A stretch of 64,000 nucleotides of DNA from Allosphingosinicella sp042666435 (GCF_042666435.1 NZ_JBHTDC010000002.1:992001-1056000), one strand, 5' to 3'. Shown: positions 16,643 to 25,166, numbered from the stretch's first letter. Numbers and translations are program-made. The notes: generated by a model from the letters alone, not told the origin.

Positions 16643-17152
16643 ATGTCCCCCATAACCACCAGCAAGATCGTCACCTGCCTGTGGTTCGACCATGGCGAAG
16701 CGCGCGAGGCGGCGGAATTCTATGCCGCCACCTTCCCCGACAGCCATGTCGGCCCCGCGCTCGCCTCTCCCGCCGATTATCCCGGCGGAGCGCAAGGGAC
16801 GGAGCTGACCGTCGAATTCACATTGCTCGGCCAGCCCTTCGTCGGCCTCAACGGCGGCCCCGAATTCAAGCCGAACGAGGCGGTCAGCTTCCAGGTCTTC
16901 ACCGACGACCAAGAAGAGACCGATCGGTACTGGAACGCGATCGTCTCCAATGGCGGACAGGAGAGCGAATGCAGCTGGTGCAAGGACCGCTGGGGCTTTT
17001 CGTGGCAGATCGCGCCGCGCGTGCTGATGGAGGGAATGGCCGATCCCGATCCCGCCGTGGCGAAGCGGGTGATGGAAGCGATGATGACGATGCGGAAAAT
17101 CGACATCGCCAAGATCGAGGCGGCGCGCAGGGGTGAAACGGTGGCGGCATGA
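16643..17152 (+). CDS. PhnB-like VOC-family protein
   Basis: A 169-residue protein of the PhnB / '3-demethylubiquinone-9 3-methyltransferase-like' VOC subgroup, despite that older label not being a real methyltransferase. The motifs SKIVTCLWFDHGEAREAAEFY, GQPFVGLNGGPEFKPNEAVSFQV and SWCKDRWGFSWQIAP are characteristic. The last gene of the cassette, it is followed by a large inverted repeat (17164-17230) that may terminate the operon. Substrate unknown. Confidence 0.9.
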   Translation: MSPITTSKIVTCLWFDHGEAREAAEFYAATFPDSHVGPALASPADYPGGAQGTELTVEFTLLGQPFVGLNGGPEFKPNEAVSFQVFTDDQEETDRYWNAIVSNGGQESECSWCKDRWGFSWQIAPRVLMEGMADPDPAVAKRVMEAMMTMRKIDIAKIEAARRGETVAA

Positions 17153-17163
17153 TCCGCGCTGCC

Positions 17164-17230
17164 TGTTCCCCGGCGAAAGCCGGGGCCCAGTCAGGCGTTG
17201 TTGCTGGACCCCGGCTTTCGCCGGGGAACA
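17164..17230. repeat. Paired palindromic element (27 bp arms)
   Basis: The left arm 17164-17190 and right arm 17204-17230 are inverted copies with one mismatch. Each arm also contains its own small palindrome (CCCCGGCGAAAGCCGGGG). It lies between the convergent PhnB-like gene and J-domain gene and could terminate both; the same architecture recurs elsewhere in the window with different sequence. Confidence 0.85.
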
Positions 17231-17233
17231 AAC

Positions 17234-17839
17234 TCACGCGAATGCCGGCCGCGATTTGAGCTGGGTGTAGGCTTCGATCACCGCCTGGAGCGCTTTCTCG
17301 TGGTCCCGGTCGCCGCCGTTGCGGTCGGGATGGTAGCGGCGGACGAGATCGGCGTAACGCTGCCTCAGCGCGCGCCGATCGGCGTCCGCGCCGAGGCCGA
17401 GCACGCGCAAAGATTTGCGATCCGATTCGCTGAGCGGCCTTCCATCCTTGCGCTCCGGCTCGACGCGCCGGAAACGCGCCCCGATCGCGTCGAGCGGATC
17501 GGTGAAGTCCGCCCAGCGCGGCGGCGGCGAGCCGTTGACCGAGAAAGCCCGCGTCTGCCGCTCCCAGCCGCCATATGGGGTCTGCGCCTCCTCGATCTCG
17601 TCGGGGCTCATGCCGCGGAAATAATTGTAGCGGTCGTTGAATTCGCGGACGTGGTCGAGGCACAGGAAGCGCCAGTCGCCGGGGCCGTCGAAAGTCGGGT
17701 TGCGGCCGGCGGGCGCGCGGAACTCGCCGGCTTCGACGCAGCCGGGATGGGCGCATATCCGCTCCTGGCCCTCGATCCGGCCGTGAAACCGGGCCTGCCT
17801 TTTTCCCGAACTCGCCAACGCGCTCCCTTTCCCTTCCAA
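17234..17839 (-). CDS. J-domain protein with N-terminal Cys/His cluster
   Basis: A 201-residue putative co-chaperone. The J domain is at the C-terminus (about residues 140-198): LRVLGLGADADRRALRQRYADLVRRYHPDRNGGD contains the HPD tripeptide that stimulates DnaK ATPase. The N-terminal part has a CAHPGC ... FLCLDH cluster that may bind zinc. J domains are normally N-terminal in DnaJ, so this is a different class. The frame opens with TTG 17839; an internal TTG is also possible and the exact start is uncertain. It is divergent from bolA, 18 bases away. Confidence 0.85.
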   Translation of the reverse strand: MEGKGSALASSGKRQARFHGRIEGQERICAHPGCVEAGEFRAPAGRNPTFDGPGDWRFLCLDHVREFNDRYNYFRGMSPDEIEEAQTPYGGWERQTRAFSVNGSPPPRWADFTDPLDAIGARFRRVEPERKDGRPLSESDRKSLRVLGLGADADRRALRQRYADLVRRYHPDRNGGDRDHEKALQAVIEAYTQLKSRPAFA

Positions 17840-17857
17840 ACCCCCTATATAAGCGAA

Positions 17858-18145
17858 ATGAGCGAGCCTTTAACCGGCCCCGTCGCGGCCGAGATCACAA
17901 GACGCCTGACGCAAGCGCTCGACCCGACGCATCTGATCGTGCGCGACGACAGCGAGAAGCATCGCGGCCATGGCGGCCACGACCCGCGCGGGGAAAGCCA
18001 TTTCACGGTCGAGATCGTCTCCCCCGCCTTCGAAGGCGAGAGCCGCGTCGCGCGGCAGCGGGCGGTCAACCGCGCGCTTGCGCCGCTGCTGGAGGATCGC
18101 GTCCACGCGCTGGCGATCAAGGCGATGGCGCCGAGCGAATTCTAA
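17858..18145 (+). CDS. bolA: BolA-family protein
   Basis: A 95-residue BolA-type protein. It carries DPTHLIVRDDSEKHRGHGGHDPRGESHFTVEIVSPAFEGESRVARQRAVNRAL, with the class-I pattern of conserved histidines. BolA proteins partner with monothiol glutaredoxins in iron-sulfur cluster handling and can bind DNA. ATG 17858 starts 18 bases from the divergent J-domain gene, so the two share a promoter region. A palindromic repeat begins 3 bases after the stop. Confidence 0.9.
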   Translation: MSEPLTGPVAAEITRRLTQALDPTHLIVRDDSEKHRGHGGHDPRGESHFTVEIVSPAFEGESRVARQRAVNRALAPLLEDRVHALAIKAMAPSEF

Positions 18146-18147
18146 CC

Positions 18148-18232
18148 CGTCATTCCCGCGAAGGCGGGAATCCATCGGGCGCATGTGCCTGGTGGAGACT
18201 CCGTTTGGATTCCCGCTTTCGCGGGAATGACG
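18148..18232. repeat. Paired palindromic element (27 bp arms, CGTCATTCCCGC type)
   Basis: The left arm (18148-18174) and right arm (18206-18232) are near-perfect inverted copies, each itself a small palindrome around TTCCCGC/GCGGGAA. It sits between bolA and the hydrolase gene. Outer ends (CGTCATTCC ... GGGAATGACG) match those of the element at 32571-32641, so the two belong to one family. Confidence 0.88.
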
Positions 18233-18247
18233 AGAAAGGGGAGCGTT

Positions 18248-19150
18248 GTGACGAGGAATCTACGAACCGAGCGGATCGCGCTATCGACGGGCGCGACGCT
18301 GAACGTGCGGCTCGGCGGCGAGGGCGAGCCGGTCCTCTTCCTCCACGGTTTCCCCGAATCGCACCGCACCTGGCGGCACCAGCTCGCCGACCTCGCCCAC
18401 GACCATTTCGTCGTCGCGCCGGACCAGCGCGGTTTCGCTGCTTCCGACAAGCCGGAAGGGATCGGGGAATATGAGACCGCCAAGATCGTCGCCGACCTGA
18501 TCGCGCTCGCCGACGCGCTCGGCCTCGGCGCCTTCACGCTGGTCGGCCACGATTGGGGCGGCGCGGCGGCGTGGCTCGCGGCGCTGACCCATCCCGCCCG
18601 GGTGAAGCGCCTCGTCATCGTCAATGCCCCGCACCCGCTGATCTTCCAGAAGAGCCTGATCGAGGACGAGGCCCAGCGCGCCGCCTCCCAATATATGCGC
18701 GCCTTCAGGAGCCCCGCCATGGAAGCGGGTATCCGGGCCATGGGGCTGGACGCCTTCTTCGAGAAGAGCTTCGGCGGCCATGTCGATCTCGCCAGGATTC
18801 CCGATGAGGAAAGGCGGGCCTATCTCGACGACTGGTCCCGCCCCGGCGCGCTGACCGCCATGCTCAACTGGTATCGCGCCTCCAGGATCGAGGTGCCGGC
18901 GATAGGCGAGGAGGCGGAGCTGCCGTCCTGGACCCGCGCGCCCTTTCCACGCCTCGCCATGCCGGTGCTGGTCATCTGGGGCCTGAACGACAAGGCCTTG
19001 CTCCCGGTCCAGCTCGCCGGCCTCCACGACCTGGGGGACGACGTGCGCATCGTCACCGCCGATGCGGGCCATTTCGTGCCGTGGGAGGCGCCGGACGTGG
19101 TGACGACCGCGATCCGCGACTTCCTTGCCGAGACCGTCGGCGAAGGCTAA
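18248..19150 (+). CDS. Alpha/beta hydrolase, epoxide hydrolase-like
   Basis: A 300-residue soluble hydrolase. FLHGFPESHRTWRHQL is the oxyanion region of the epoxide hydrolase/haloalkane dehalogenase group, LVGHDWGGAAAW contains the nucleophile elbow with Asp, VLVIWGLNDKALLP marks the acid region, and DAGHFVPWEAPD carries the catalytic His. The Asp nucleophile argues for epoxide hydrolase or dehalogenase chemistry rather than a serine esterase. I chose GTG 18248 because AAAGGGGAG lies four bases ahead; an in-frame ATG at 18227 lies inside the palindromic repeat. Confidence 0.86.
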   Translation: MTRNLRTERIALSTGATLNVRLGGEGEPVLFLHGFPESHRTWRHQLADLAHDHFVVAPDQRGFAASDKPEGIGEYETAKIVADLIALADALGLGAFTLVGHDWGGAAAWLAALTHPARVKRLVIVNAPHPLIFQKSLIEDEAQRAASQYMRAFRSPAMEAGIRAMGLDAFFEKSFGGHVDLARIPDEERRAYLDDWSRPGALTAMLNWYRASRIEVPAIGEEAELPSWTRAPFPRLAMPVLVIWGLNDKALLPVQLAGLHDLGDDVRIVTADAGHFVPWEAPDVVTTAIRDFLAETVGEG

Positions 19151-19159
19151 GCGCCGCCC

Positions 19160-19615
19160 ATGTCCCAGACCCCCGCCCGTTCCCGATCGCGCTCCGCCGC
19201 GCGGCTCGCCGCCGTGCAGGCGCTCTATCAGCAGGACATGGAGAAGATTCCGCTTCCCACCCTGCTTCACGAATTCCACCACCACCGGCTGGGCGCGACG
19301 ATCGAGGATGTCGAATATGCCGATGCCGAGGTCGATTTCTTCGACGACATCGTCAGCGGCGTCGATGCGCGCTCGGACGAGCTCGACGCGCTGATCGCCG
19401 GCAAGCTGGCCCAGGGCTGGTCGCTCGCCCGCCTCGACAAGCCGATGCGCCAGATATTGCGCGCCGGCGCCTACGAGCTGGTTGCCCGCATCGACGTTCC
19501 GACGGGCACGATCATCTCCGAATATGTCGATGTCGCCAACGCCTTCTACGACAAGCGCGAGGCCGCGTTCGTCAATGGCCTGCTGGATGCGGTCGCCAAG
19601 GACGTTCGGAAGTGA
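19160..19615 (+). CDS. nusB: Transcription antitermination factor NusB
   Basis: NusB, with NusE (ribosomal S10), binds boxA RNA and supports processive rRNA transcription. The 151-residue product has ARLAAVQALYQQDM at the N-terminus and RQILRAGAYELVARIDVPTGTIISEYVDVANAFYDKREAAFVNGLLDAVAKDVR at the C-terminus, both diagnostic. It starts 9 bases after the hydrolase gene, and thiL follows after a palindromic repeat, an order typical of this lineage. Confidence 0.95.
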   Translation: MSQTPARSRSRSAARLAAVQALYQQDMEKIPLPTLLHEFHHHRLGATIEDVEYADAEVDFFDDIVSGVDARSDELDALIAGKLAQGWSLARLDKPMRQILRAGAYELVARIDVPTGTIISEYVDVANAFYDKREAAFVNGLLDAVAKDVRK

Positions 19616-19618
19616 AGC

Positions 19619-19700
19619 GTCACCCTGAACCTGTTTCAGGGTCCAGGGCCGTGGCGCCGCGAGGTCGCCAACATGGATGCTGAAACAAGTTCAGCATGAC
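19619..19700. repeat. Paired palindromic element, CTGAAACAAGTTCAG family, copy 1
   Basis: The arm at 19619-19645 and the inverted arm at 19674-19700 (27 bp each) contain CTGAACCTGTTTCAG and CTGAAACAAGTTCAG cores. Closely similar copies lie at 23325-23408 and 34095-34178. This copy fills most of the nusB-thiL gap. Confidence 0.88.
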
Positions 19701-19723
19701 GAATGGGGACTTATAGGGGGTTC

Positions 19724-20674
19724 GTGACCACGGAATCCGATTTCATCGCCGCCCTGCGCGCCCTCGCCACCGACCCCGCCGCGCGCGGGCTGCTCGATGA
19801 CGCGGCGGTGCTCGAAATCGGCGGCGCCAAGCTCGTCCTCACCCACGACATGATCGTCGAGGGCGTTCACTTCCTCCCCGACGATCCGCCCGGCGACATC
19901 GCCTGGAAGCTGGTCGCGGTGAACCTGTCCGATCTCGCCGCAAAGGGGGCGAAGCCGCTGGGGGTCCTGCTCGGCTACACACTGGCGGGCGACGATGCGT
20001 GGAACGAGGCGTTCATCGCCGGTCTCCGCCAGACGTTGAGCGCTTTCCGCGTCGCCTTGTTCGGAGGCGACACCGTGGCCGCGTCTCCCGGGACAGCCCG
20101 CGCGCTGGGGCTGACCGCGATCGGCCTGGCCGATGCCTCGCCATCCCGCGCGGGCGCGGCGCCGGGCGACCATTTGTGGGTGAGCGGGACCATCGGCGAC
20201 GGCGGCGCGGGGCTGCGAATCGCGAGAAGGGAATTGGACGGCCCGGCGGCTTTGGTCGAACGCTACCGGCAGCCCCGGCCGCGGCTGGAGCTCGGCCAGG
20301 CGCTCGCGCCATTCGTCCACGCGATGATGGACGTGTCCGACGGCCTGCTGATCGACGCGGGCCGCATGGCGGACGCCAGCAGCCTCGCCGTCGAGATCGA
20401 CCTCGCGGTCCTGCCGCTCTCGGCGTCGTTCATCTCGATGCTCGGCGAGGATCGCGAAGCACGGCTCGACGCCGCGACGATGGGCGATGATTATGAACTG
20501 CTCTTCGCCGCGCCGGAAGCGCAGGCCGTGGAGCTGCTGGCTTTGGCCGAGCGCCTCGGTATCCCGCTGACCCGGATCGGAGAATTCGCGCAAGGCGCCG
20601 GGCTGCGGCTGGTCGACGGCGCCGAGACCGTGCCGCTCCCCGCCCGGCTCGGCTATGAGCATGTCCCGAAATAA
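19724..20674 (+). CDS. thiL: Thiamine-monophosphate kinase
   Basis: ThiL phosphorylates thiamine monophosphate to the active cofactor thiamine pyrophosphate. The 316-residue protein has the AIRS/PurM-like ATP-binding fold with LLDDAAVLEIGGAKLVLTHDMIVEGVHF, NLSDLAAKGAKPLGVLL, LFGGDTVAA and MMDVSDGLLIDAGRMADAS. The frame also holds an ATG at 19703, but the GTG at 19724 has AGGGGG four bases upstream and better matches the usual N-terminus (TTESDFIAAL). It lies downstream of nusB and a repeat element. Confidence 0.94.
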   Translation: MTTESDFIAALRALATDPAARGLLDDAAVLEIGGAKLVLTHDMIVEGVHFLPDDPPGDIAWKLVAVNLSDLAAKGAKPLGVLLGYTLAGDDAWNEAFIAGLRQTLSAFRVALFGGDTVAASPGTARALGLTAIGLADASPSRAGAAPGDHLWVSGTIGDGGAGLRIARRELDGPAALVERYRQPRPRLELGQALAPFVHAMMDVSDGLLIDAGRMADASSLAVEIDLAVLPLSASFISMLGEDREARLDAATMGDDYELLFAAPEAQAVELLALAERLGIPLTRIGEFAQGAGLRLVDGAETVPLPARLGYEHVPK

Positions 20675-20816
20675 GCCTTGGTCGTTGCCCGGTATGGGCA
20701 AGTGTCCGGAATAGTTGAAACGTCCCGGGCTTCCCCGTAAGACCCGCATCCTATCCGGACGCGCTCGCCTTGGGGGCTAAGGCCCTGTCCGGGATAATCA
20801 GGGGAAGGACGCTTTC

Positions 20817-22991
20817 ATGACCGTCGTGCTCATCGCCATTGCCTGCGGATTGGCCGCAGTGCTCTACGGCATCGTCACCAGCCGCCAAGTGCTCGCCACC
20901 TCGGCCGGCAGCGAGAAGATGCAGGATATCGCCGCCGCCATCCAGGAAGGCGCCAAGGCCTATCTCGGCCGCCAATACACCACCATCGCCATCGTCGGCG
21001 TGGTCGTCGCGATACTCGTCTTCCTCTTCCTGGGAGAAACCTCCGCGATCGGCTTCGTGCTGGGCGCGGTGCTTTCGGGCGCGGCGGGCTTCATCGGCAT
21101 GAACATCTCGGTGCGCGCCAACGTCCGCACCGCCGAGGCGGCCCGCACCAGCCTGCAGAAAGGGCTGACCGTCGCCTTCCGCGCCGGCGCGATCACCGGC
21201 ATGCTCGTCGCGGGCCTGGCATTGCTCGCCATCTCCATCTTCTTCTATGTGCTGGTCGAGGTGATGGGCCACAGCCCGGTCGACCGTGAAGTCATCGACG
21301 CTCTCGTCGCCCTGGCCTTCGGCGCCTCGCTCATCTCGATCTTCGCGCGCCTGGGCGGCGGCATCTTCACCAAGGCCGCCGACGTCGGCGCCGACCTGGT
21401 CGGCAAGGTCGAGGCCGGAATCCCCGAGGACGACCCCCGCAACCCCGCCGTCATCGCCGATAACGTGGGCGACAATGTCGGCGACTGCGCCGGCATGGCC
21501 GCCGATCTGTTCGAGACCTATGTCGTCACCGTCGGCGCCACCATGGTGCTGATCGCGCTTCTCGTCGCGGGCAGCGACGCGCAACTCCTCAGCCTGATGA
21601 GCCTGCCGCTGATCGTCGGCGGCGTCTGCATCCTGACCTCGATCATCGGCACCTATTTCGTCCGCCTCGGCTCCAAGCAGTCGATCATGGGCGCGCTCTA
21701 CAAGGGCTTCTGGACGACGGCGATCCTGTCGATCCCGGCCATCTATTATGTCACCGCCCAGACGCTGGGCGACATGAACGCCGTCATCGGCGGCGCCCAG
21801 GAAGCCGCGGGCTTCGACGTCGACCCGCTGGTCGCCGCGACCGCCGTCACCGACGGCTTCACCGGCATGGACCTCTTCTACTGCATGCTGGTCGGCCTCG
21901 GCGTGACCGGCCTGCTGGTCTGGATCACCGAATATTATACCGGCACCAACTATCGCCCGGTTCGCTCGATCGCCAAATCGTCCGAGACCGGCCACGGCAC
22001 CAACGTCATCCAGGGCCTCGCCATCAGCCTTGAATCGACCGCTCTGCCGACGCTCGTCATCTGCGTCGGCATCATCGTCAGCTACCAGCTGGCGGGCCTG
22101 ATCGGCATCGCCTTCGCCGCCACCGCGATGCTCGCGCTGGCCGGCATGGTGGTCGCACTGGACGCCTACGGCCCCGTCACCGACAATGCCGGCGGCATCG
22201 CCGAGATGGCCGGGATGGACGACGACGTTCGCGGCCGCACCGACGCCCTCGACGCGGTCGGCAACACCACCAAGGCCGTGACCAAGGGCTATGCCATCGG
22301 TTCGGCGGCGCTCGGCGCGTTGGTGCTGTTCGGCGCCTATACGACCGACCTCGATCGCTATGCGGCCGAGCTCGGGATCGGCGCCGCCGGCGTCGATTTC
22401 TCGCTCTCCAATCCTTACGTCGTGGTCGGCCTGCTCTTGGGCGCCCTGCTCCCCTATCTGTTCGGCGCGATGGGCATGACCGCCGTCGGCCGCGCGGCGG
22501 GCGACGTGGTGATCGACGTGCGCGAGCAGTTCCGGAGCAATCCGGGCATCATGGACGGCACTTCGCGGCCCAATTACGCCCGCACCGTCGACATGGTCAC
22601 CAAGGCGGCGATCAAGGAGATGATCATCCCCTCGCTGCTGCCGGTGCTGGCGCCGATCGTCGTCTATTTCGTCATCGCCGCCATCGGCGGACGCGAGCAG
22701 GGCTTCGCGGCCCTGGGCGCGCTCCTGCTCGGCGTGATCGTCTCCGGGCTGTTCGTCGCCATCTCGATGACCTCGGGCGGCGGCGCCTGGGACAATGCCA
22801 AGAAATATATCGAGGACGGCAATTACGGCGGCAAGGGATCGGAGGCGCACAAGGCCGCCGTCACCGGCGACACCGTCGGCGATCCCTATAAGGACACGGC
22901 CGGCCCGGCGGTGAACCCGATGATCAAGATCACCAATATCGTCGCCTTGCTCCTCCTCGCGGCGCTCGCCGCGGGCGGCGCCGCCGGCTGA
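20817..22991 (+). CDS. hppA: K+-insensitive pyrophosphate-energised proton pump
   Basis: HppA is a membrane-integral pyrophosphatase that couples PPi hydrolysis to proton export across the inner membrane. The 724-residue sequence has the expected many-helix topology and the cytosolic substrate site: TKAADVGADLVGKVEAGIPEDDPRNPAVIADNVGDNVGDCAGMAADLFE and the C-terminal GDTVGDPYKDTAGPAVNPMIK. Lys486 in GNTTKAVTKG is the position that distinguishes K+-independent pumps (Lys) from K+-dependent ones (Ala). GGGGAAGG precedes the ATG. An intrinsic terminator follows the stop. It is monocistronic. Confidence 0.96.
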   Translation: MTVVLIAIACGLAAVLYGIVTSRQVLATSAGSEKMQDIAAAIQEGAKAYLGRQYTTIAIVGVVVAILVFLFLGETSAIGFVLGAVLSGAAGFIGMNISVRANVRTAEAARTSLQKGLTVAFRAGAITGMLVAGLALLAISIFFYVLVEVMGHSPVDREVIDALVALAFGASLISIFARLGGGIFTKAADVGADLVGKVEAGIPEDDPRNPAVIADNVGDNVGDCAGMAADLFETYVVTVGATMVLIALLVAGSDAQLLSLMSLPLIVGGVCILTSIIGTYFVRLGSKQSIMGALYKGFWTTAILSIPAIYYVTAQTLGDMNAVIGGAQEAAGFDVDPLVAATAVTDGFTGMDLFYCMLVGLGVTGLLVWITEYYTGTNYRPVRSIAKSSETGHGTNVIQGLAISLESTALPTLVICVGIIVSYQLAGLIGIAFAATAMLALAGMVVALDAYGPVTDNAGGIAEMAGMDDDVRGRTDALDAVGNTTKAVTKGYAIGSAALGALVLFGAYTTDLDRYAAELGIGAAGVDFSLSNPYVVVGLLLGALLPYLFGAMGMTAVGRAAGDVVIDVREQFRSNPGIMDGTSRPNYARTVDMVTKAAIKEMIIPSLLPVLAPIVVYFVIAAIGGREQGFAALGALLLGVIVSGLFVAISMTSGGGAWDNAKKYIEDGNYGGKGSEAHKAAVTGDTVGDPYKDTAGPAVNPMIKITNIVALLLLAALAAGGAAG

Positions 22992-23009
22992 TAAATACGT
23001 TTGAACAAC

Positions 23010-23045
23010 CCCCGCCCGGAGCGATTCGGGCGGGGTTTTATTTTT
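23010..23045 (+). terminator. Intrinsic terminator of hppA
   Basis: CCCCGCCCG (23010-23018) pairs with CGGGCGGGG (23027-23035), directly followed by TTTTATTTTT. It is a textbook Rho-independent terminator 19 bases after the hppA stop. Confidence 0.92.
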
Positions 23046-23091
23046 GGCGGCGAGCGGCTAAGGGCGGCCGAACTTTTCCGGCAGGTATGGA

Positions 23092-23310
23092 ATGGCCAAG
23101 GAAGAACTTCTGGAGATGCGCGGCCAGGTGGTCGAGCTGCTGCCCAACGCCATGTTTCGCGTGAAGCTCGAGAATGACCATGAGGTGCTCGGCCACACCG
23201 CCGGCAAGATGCGCAAGAACCGCATCCGCGTGCTGGTCGGCGACGAGGTTCTGGTCGAACTGACGCCCTATGATCTGACCAAAGGCCGCATTACCTATCG
23301 CTTCAAGTGA
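23092..23310 (+). CDS. infA: Translation initiation factor IF-1
   Basis: IF-1 binds the ribosomal A site during initiation. The 72-residue product, MAKEELLEMRGQVVELLPNA followed by MFRVKLENDHEVLGHTAGKM and the basic RKNRIRVLVGD segment, is the usual OB-fold protein at full length. The gene stands alone between the hppA terminator and a palindromic repeat, upstream of maf. Confidence 0.98.
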   Translation: MAKEELLEMRGQVVELLPNAMFRVKLENDHEVLGHTAGKMRKNRIRVLVGDEVLVELTPYDLTKGRITYRFK

Positions 23311-23324
23311 CGGTCCCGACCGGC

Positions 23325-23408
23325 CGTCATCCTGAACTTGTTTCAGGATCCATTTTTGCACTGCCGCGATGAGACCGGCATGGATGCTGAAACAAGTTCA
23401 GCATGACG
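23325..23408. repeat. Paired palindromic element, CTGAAACAAGTTCAG family, copy 2
   Basis: Inverted 28 bp arms at 23325-23352 and 23381-23408, each with an internal palindrome (CTGAACTTGTTTCAG; CTGAAACAAGTTCAG). It lies between infA and maf. The right arm and its flank match copy 1 at 19674-19700 over the whole arm. Confidence 0.9.
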
Positions 23409-23421
23409 AATTGAGCAGCCT

Positions 23422-23994
23422 TTGCGCCTGATCCTCGCTTCCGCCAGCCCGCGCCGGCTCGACCTGCTGAAGCGCATCGGAGTCACGCCCGACGCGGTCG
23501 TGCCGGCCGATATCGACGAAACGCCGCGCAAAGGCGAGATTCCCCCGCATTACGCCTGCCGGATGGCGGCTGAAAAAGCGGCGGCCGTGCAGGCGAGCGA
23601 GGCCGGCGCCCTGATCCTCGCCGCCGACACCGTGGTCGCGGCGGGGCGGCGCATCCTTCCCAAGGCGGAAACGGAAGCGGAGGCGCGCCAGGCGCTGGGT
23701 CTGCTCTCGGGCCGGCGCCATCGGGTCCATTCGGCCGTCACCCTGATCGACGCGAGCGGCACGGCGCGCCATCGGCTTTCCACGTCCGTTGTCGCCTTCA
23801 AGCGCTTCGAGGAAACCGAGCTCGATGCCTATCTCACGACCGGCGAGTGGCGCGGCAAGGCCGGCGGCTATGCAATCCAGGGCCATGCCGAGGCCCTCGT
23901 CCGGTTCCTGTCCGGCAGCCATTCGGGCGTGATCGGCCTTCCCTTGTACGAAACCCGGGCGCTGCTCCGCGCGGTCGGCTATTCCCTTGGCTGA
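23422..23994 (+). CDS. Maf-family nucleoside triphosphate pyrophosphatase
   Basis: A 190-residue Maf protein, which hydrolyses dTTP/UTP or modified nucleotides to monophosphates and PPi. LILASASPRRLDLLKRIG, IPPHYACRMAAEKAAAV, LAADTVVAAGRRILPKAE and EWRGKAGGYAIQGHAEALV are the family signatures. No ATG is available before these; the likely start is TTG 23422 with a poor ribosome site. Its last codons overlap the start of the RNase G-like gene, indicating coupling. Which Maf subtype it is (dTTPase or other) is not certain. Confidence 0.9.
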   Translation: MRLILASASPRRLDLLKRIGVTPDAVVPADIDETPRKGEIPPHYACRMAAEKAAAVQASEAGALILAADTVVAAGRRILPKAETEAEARQALGLLSGRRHRVHSAVTLIDASGTARHRLSTSVVAFKRFEETELDAYLTTGEWRGKAGGYAIQGHAEALVRFLSGSHSGVIGLPLYETRALLRAVGYSLG

Positions 23995-24979
23995 TTGGCT
24001 TTACGAAGCGGGGATCGGCGAGAATCGCGCCGCCCTCGTCGAGGACGGCATCATCGTCGAAGCGATGATCGAGCTTCCGGGCCGGGTGCGGACGGGATCG
24101 GTTGTCGCCGGCCGGCTGTCGTCGATCCTGGTGCCCGCCCGAAGGGGCATCGTGACCCTGGCGGACGGGAGCGAGGCATATCTGGAGCCGATCCCGGCCG
24201 GAACGACCGAGGGCGCGGCGCTGCGCGTCGAGATTGTCCGCGAGCCGATCGCCGAACAAGGCCGCGCCAAGCTGCCAAAATGCCGCGCGACGGATGCGCC
24301 GGAGCGGACGGGACCCGCGCTACGCGAGCGGCTCGCCGCGACCGGCGCGGCGGTGACGATGGTCGGCGCACTCGATCGCGACCGGCTGGAGGAAGCGGGC
24401 TGGTCGGAACTGATGGAGGAGGCCCGGACCGGCGAAATCGCCTTTCCGGGCGGCGGCCTGCGGATGAGCCTCACCCCCGCAATGACCCTGTTCGACGTCG
24501 ACGGCGCGCTGGCGCCCGCCGCGCTCGCCGTCGCGGGCGCGCAAGCGGCGGGGCGAGTGATCCGGCGGTTCGGCATCGGCGGCTCGATCGGCATCGACCT
24601 TCCGACATTGCCGTCGCGAGAGGACCGCCAGCGGGCGGCGGCGGCGCTCGACGCGATGCTGCCGCAACCGTTCGAGCGCACCGCCGTCAACGGCTTCGGC
24701 TTCCTCCAGATCGTGCGGCGGCGGGAGCGGGCGTCGTTGCCGGAATTGCTGCAGGGCGACCGGATCGGCGCGGCGGCGCGGGCGCTGCTGCGGCAGGCGG
24801 AGCGTTCGGGCGGACCCGGAGGCCGGGTTCTCCATGCCGCGCCGCCCGTGATCGCGCGGATCGAGGACCATCCGGAATGGCGGCAGGAACTGGCGAGGCG
24901 GGTCGGCGGACCCGTCGCCTTGCAGGCGGAGCTGGGGCTCGCCATATCGGCGGGCCATGTCCACAGCCGCCAAGCCTAA
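23987..24979 (+). CDS. Ribonuclease E/G-family protein (short form)
   Basis: A 330-residue protein related to the catalytic part of RNase G/E. It shows the family's structural core: GENRAALVEDGIIVEAMIE, a lead into an S1-like portion with variable sequence, GSIGIDLPTLPSREDRQRAAAALDAML and VNGFGFLQIVRRRERASLPELL. It is shorter than E. coli RNase G (about 490 residues), lacks the usual zinc-link CPxC, and appears to be the single-domain ribonuclease often found after maf in this lineage. It starts with TTG 23987, overlapping the end of maf by 8 bases, and overlaps the yacG start. RNase activity is inferred from family only. Confidence 0.82.
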   Translation: MADWLYEAGIGENRAALVEDGIIVEAMIELPGRVRTGSVVAGRLSSILVPARRGIVTLADGSEAYLEPIPAGTTEGAALRVEIVREPIAEQGRAKLPKCRATDAPERTGPALRERLAATGAAVTMVGALDRDRLEEAGWSELMEEARTGEIAFPGGGLRMSLTPAMTLFDVDGALAPAALAVAGAQAAGRVIRRFGIGGSIGIDLPTLPSREDRQRAAAALDAMLPQPFERTAVNGFGFLQIVRRRERASLPELLQGDRIGAAARALLRQAERSGGPGGRVLHAAPPVIARIEDHPEWRQELARRVGGPVALQAELGLAISAGHVHSRQA

Positions 24980-25166
24980 AGCCCGCCGCGACGCCTGCCC
25001 GCTCTGCGGCCAGCCCTCGAGCGAAACCCACGCGCCTTTCTGCGGCCAGGGCTGCCGCGACCGCGACCTGCTGAAATGGCTCGGCGACGGCTATCGCGTG
25101 CCCGGCCCGCCCGCCGAACCGGACGCGCCGGAATTCGGGCGGGATGGGCTGGACAGCGAGCGCTAG
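24957..25166 (+). CDS. yacG: DNA gyrase inhibitor YacG, zinc-binding
   Basis: A 69-residue zinc protein. Cys14, Cys17, Cys29 and Cys33 (ACPLCGQ ... FCGQGCRDRDLLKWL) form the YacG zinc knuckle, followed by DGYRVPG. YacG binds GyrB and inhibits gyrase. The ATG lies 23 bases inside the RNase gene, so the maf-RNase-yacG set is transcribed and translated together. The tRNA-Phe gene follows 38 bases after the stop. Confidence 0.93.
   Translation: MSTAAKPKARRDACPLCGQPSSETHAPFCGQGCRDRDLLKWLGDGYRVPGPPAEPDAPEFGRDGLDSER

Noticed and set aside
20770..20798. TTGGGG-17-GATAAT as the hppA promoter
   Set aside because: The implied transcript start falls within or just before the ribosome site, leaving almost no leader; I could not support it.
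20751..22850. Long open frame (699 codons) on the minus strand opposite hppA
   Set aside because: It is antisense to a clear hppA of full length with strong family motifs. Long antisense frames are common in GC-rich genes, and this one's protein is biased to Asp/Gly/Arg/His and has no recognisable domain.
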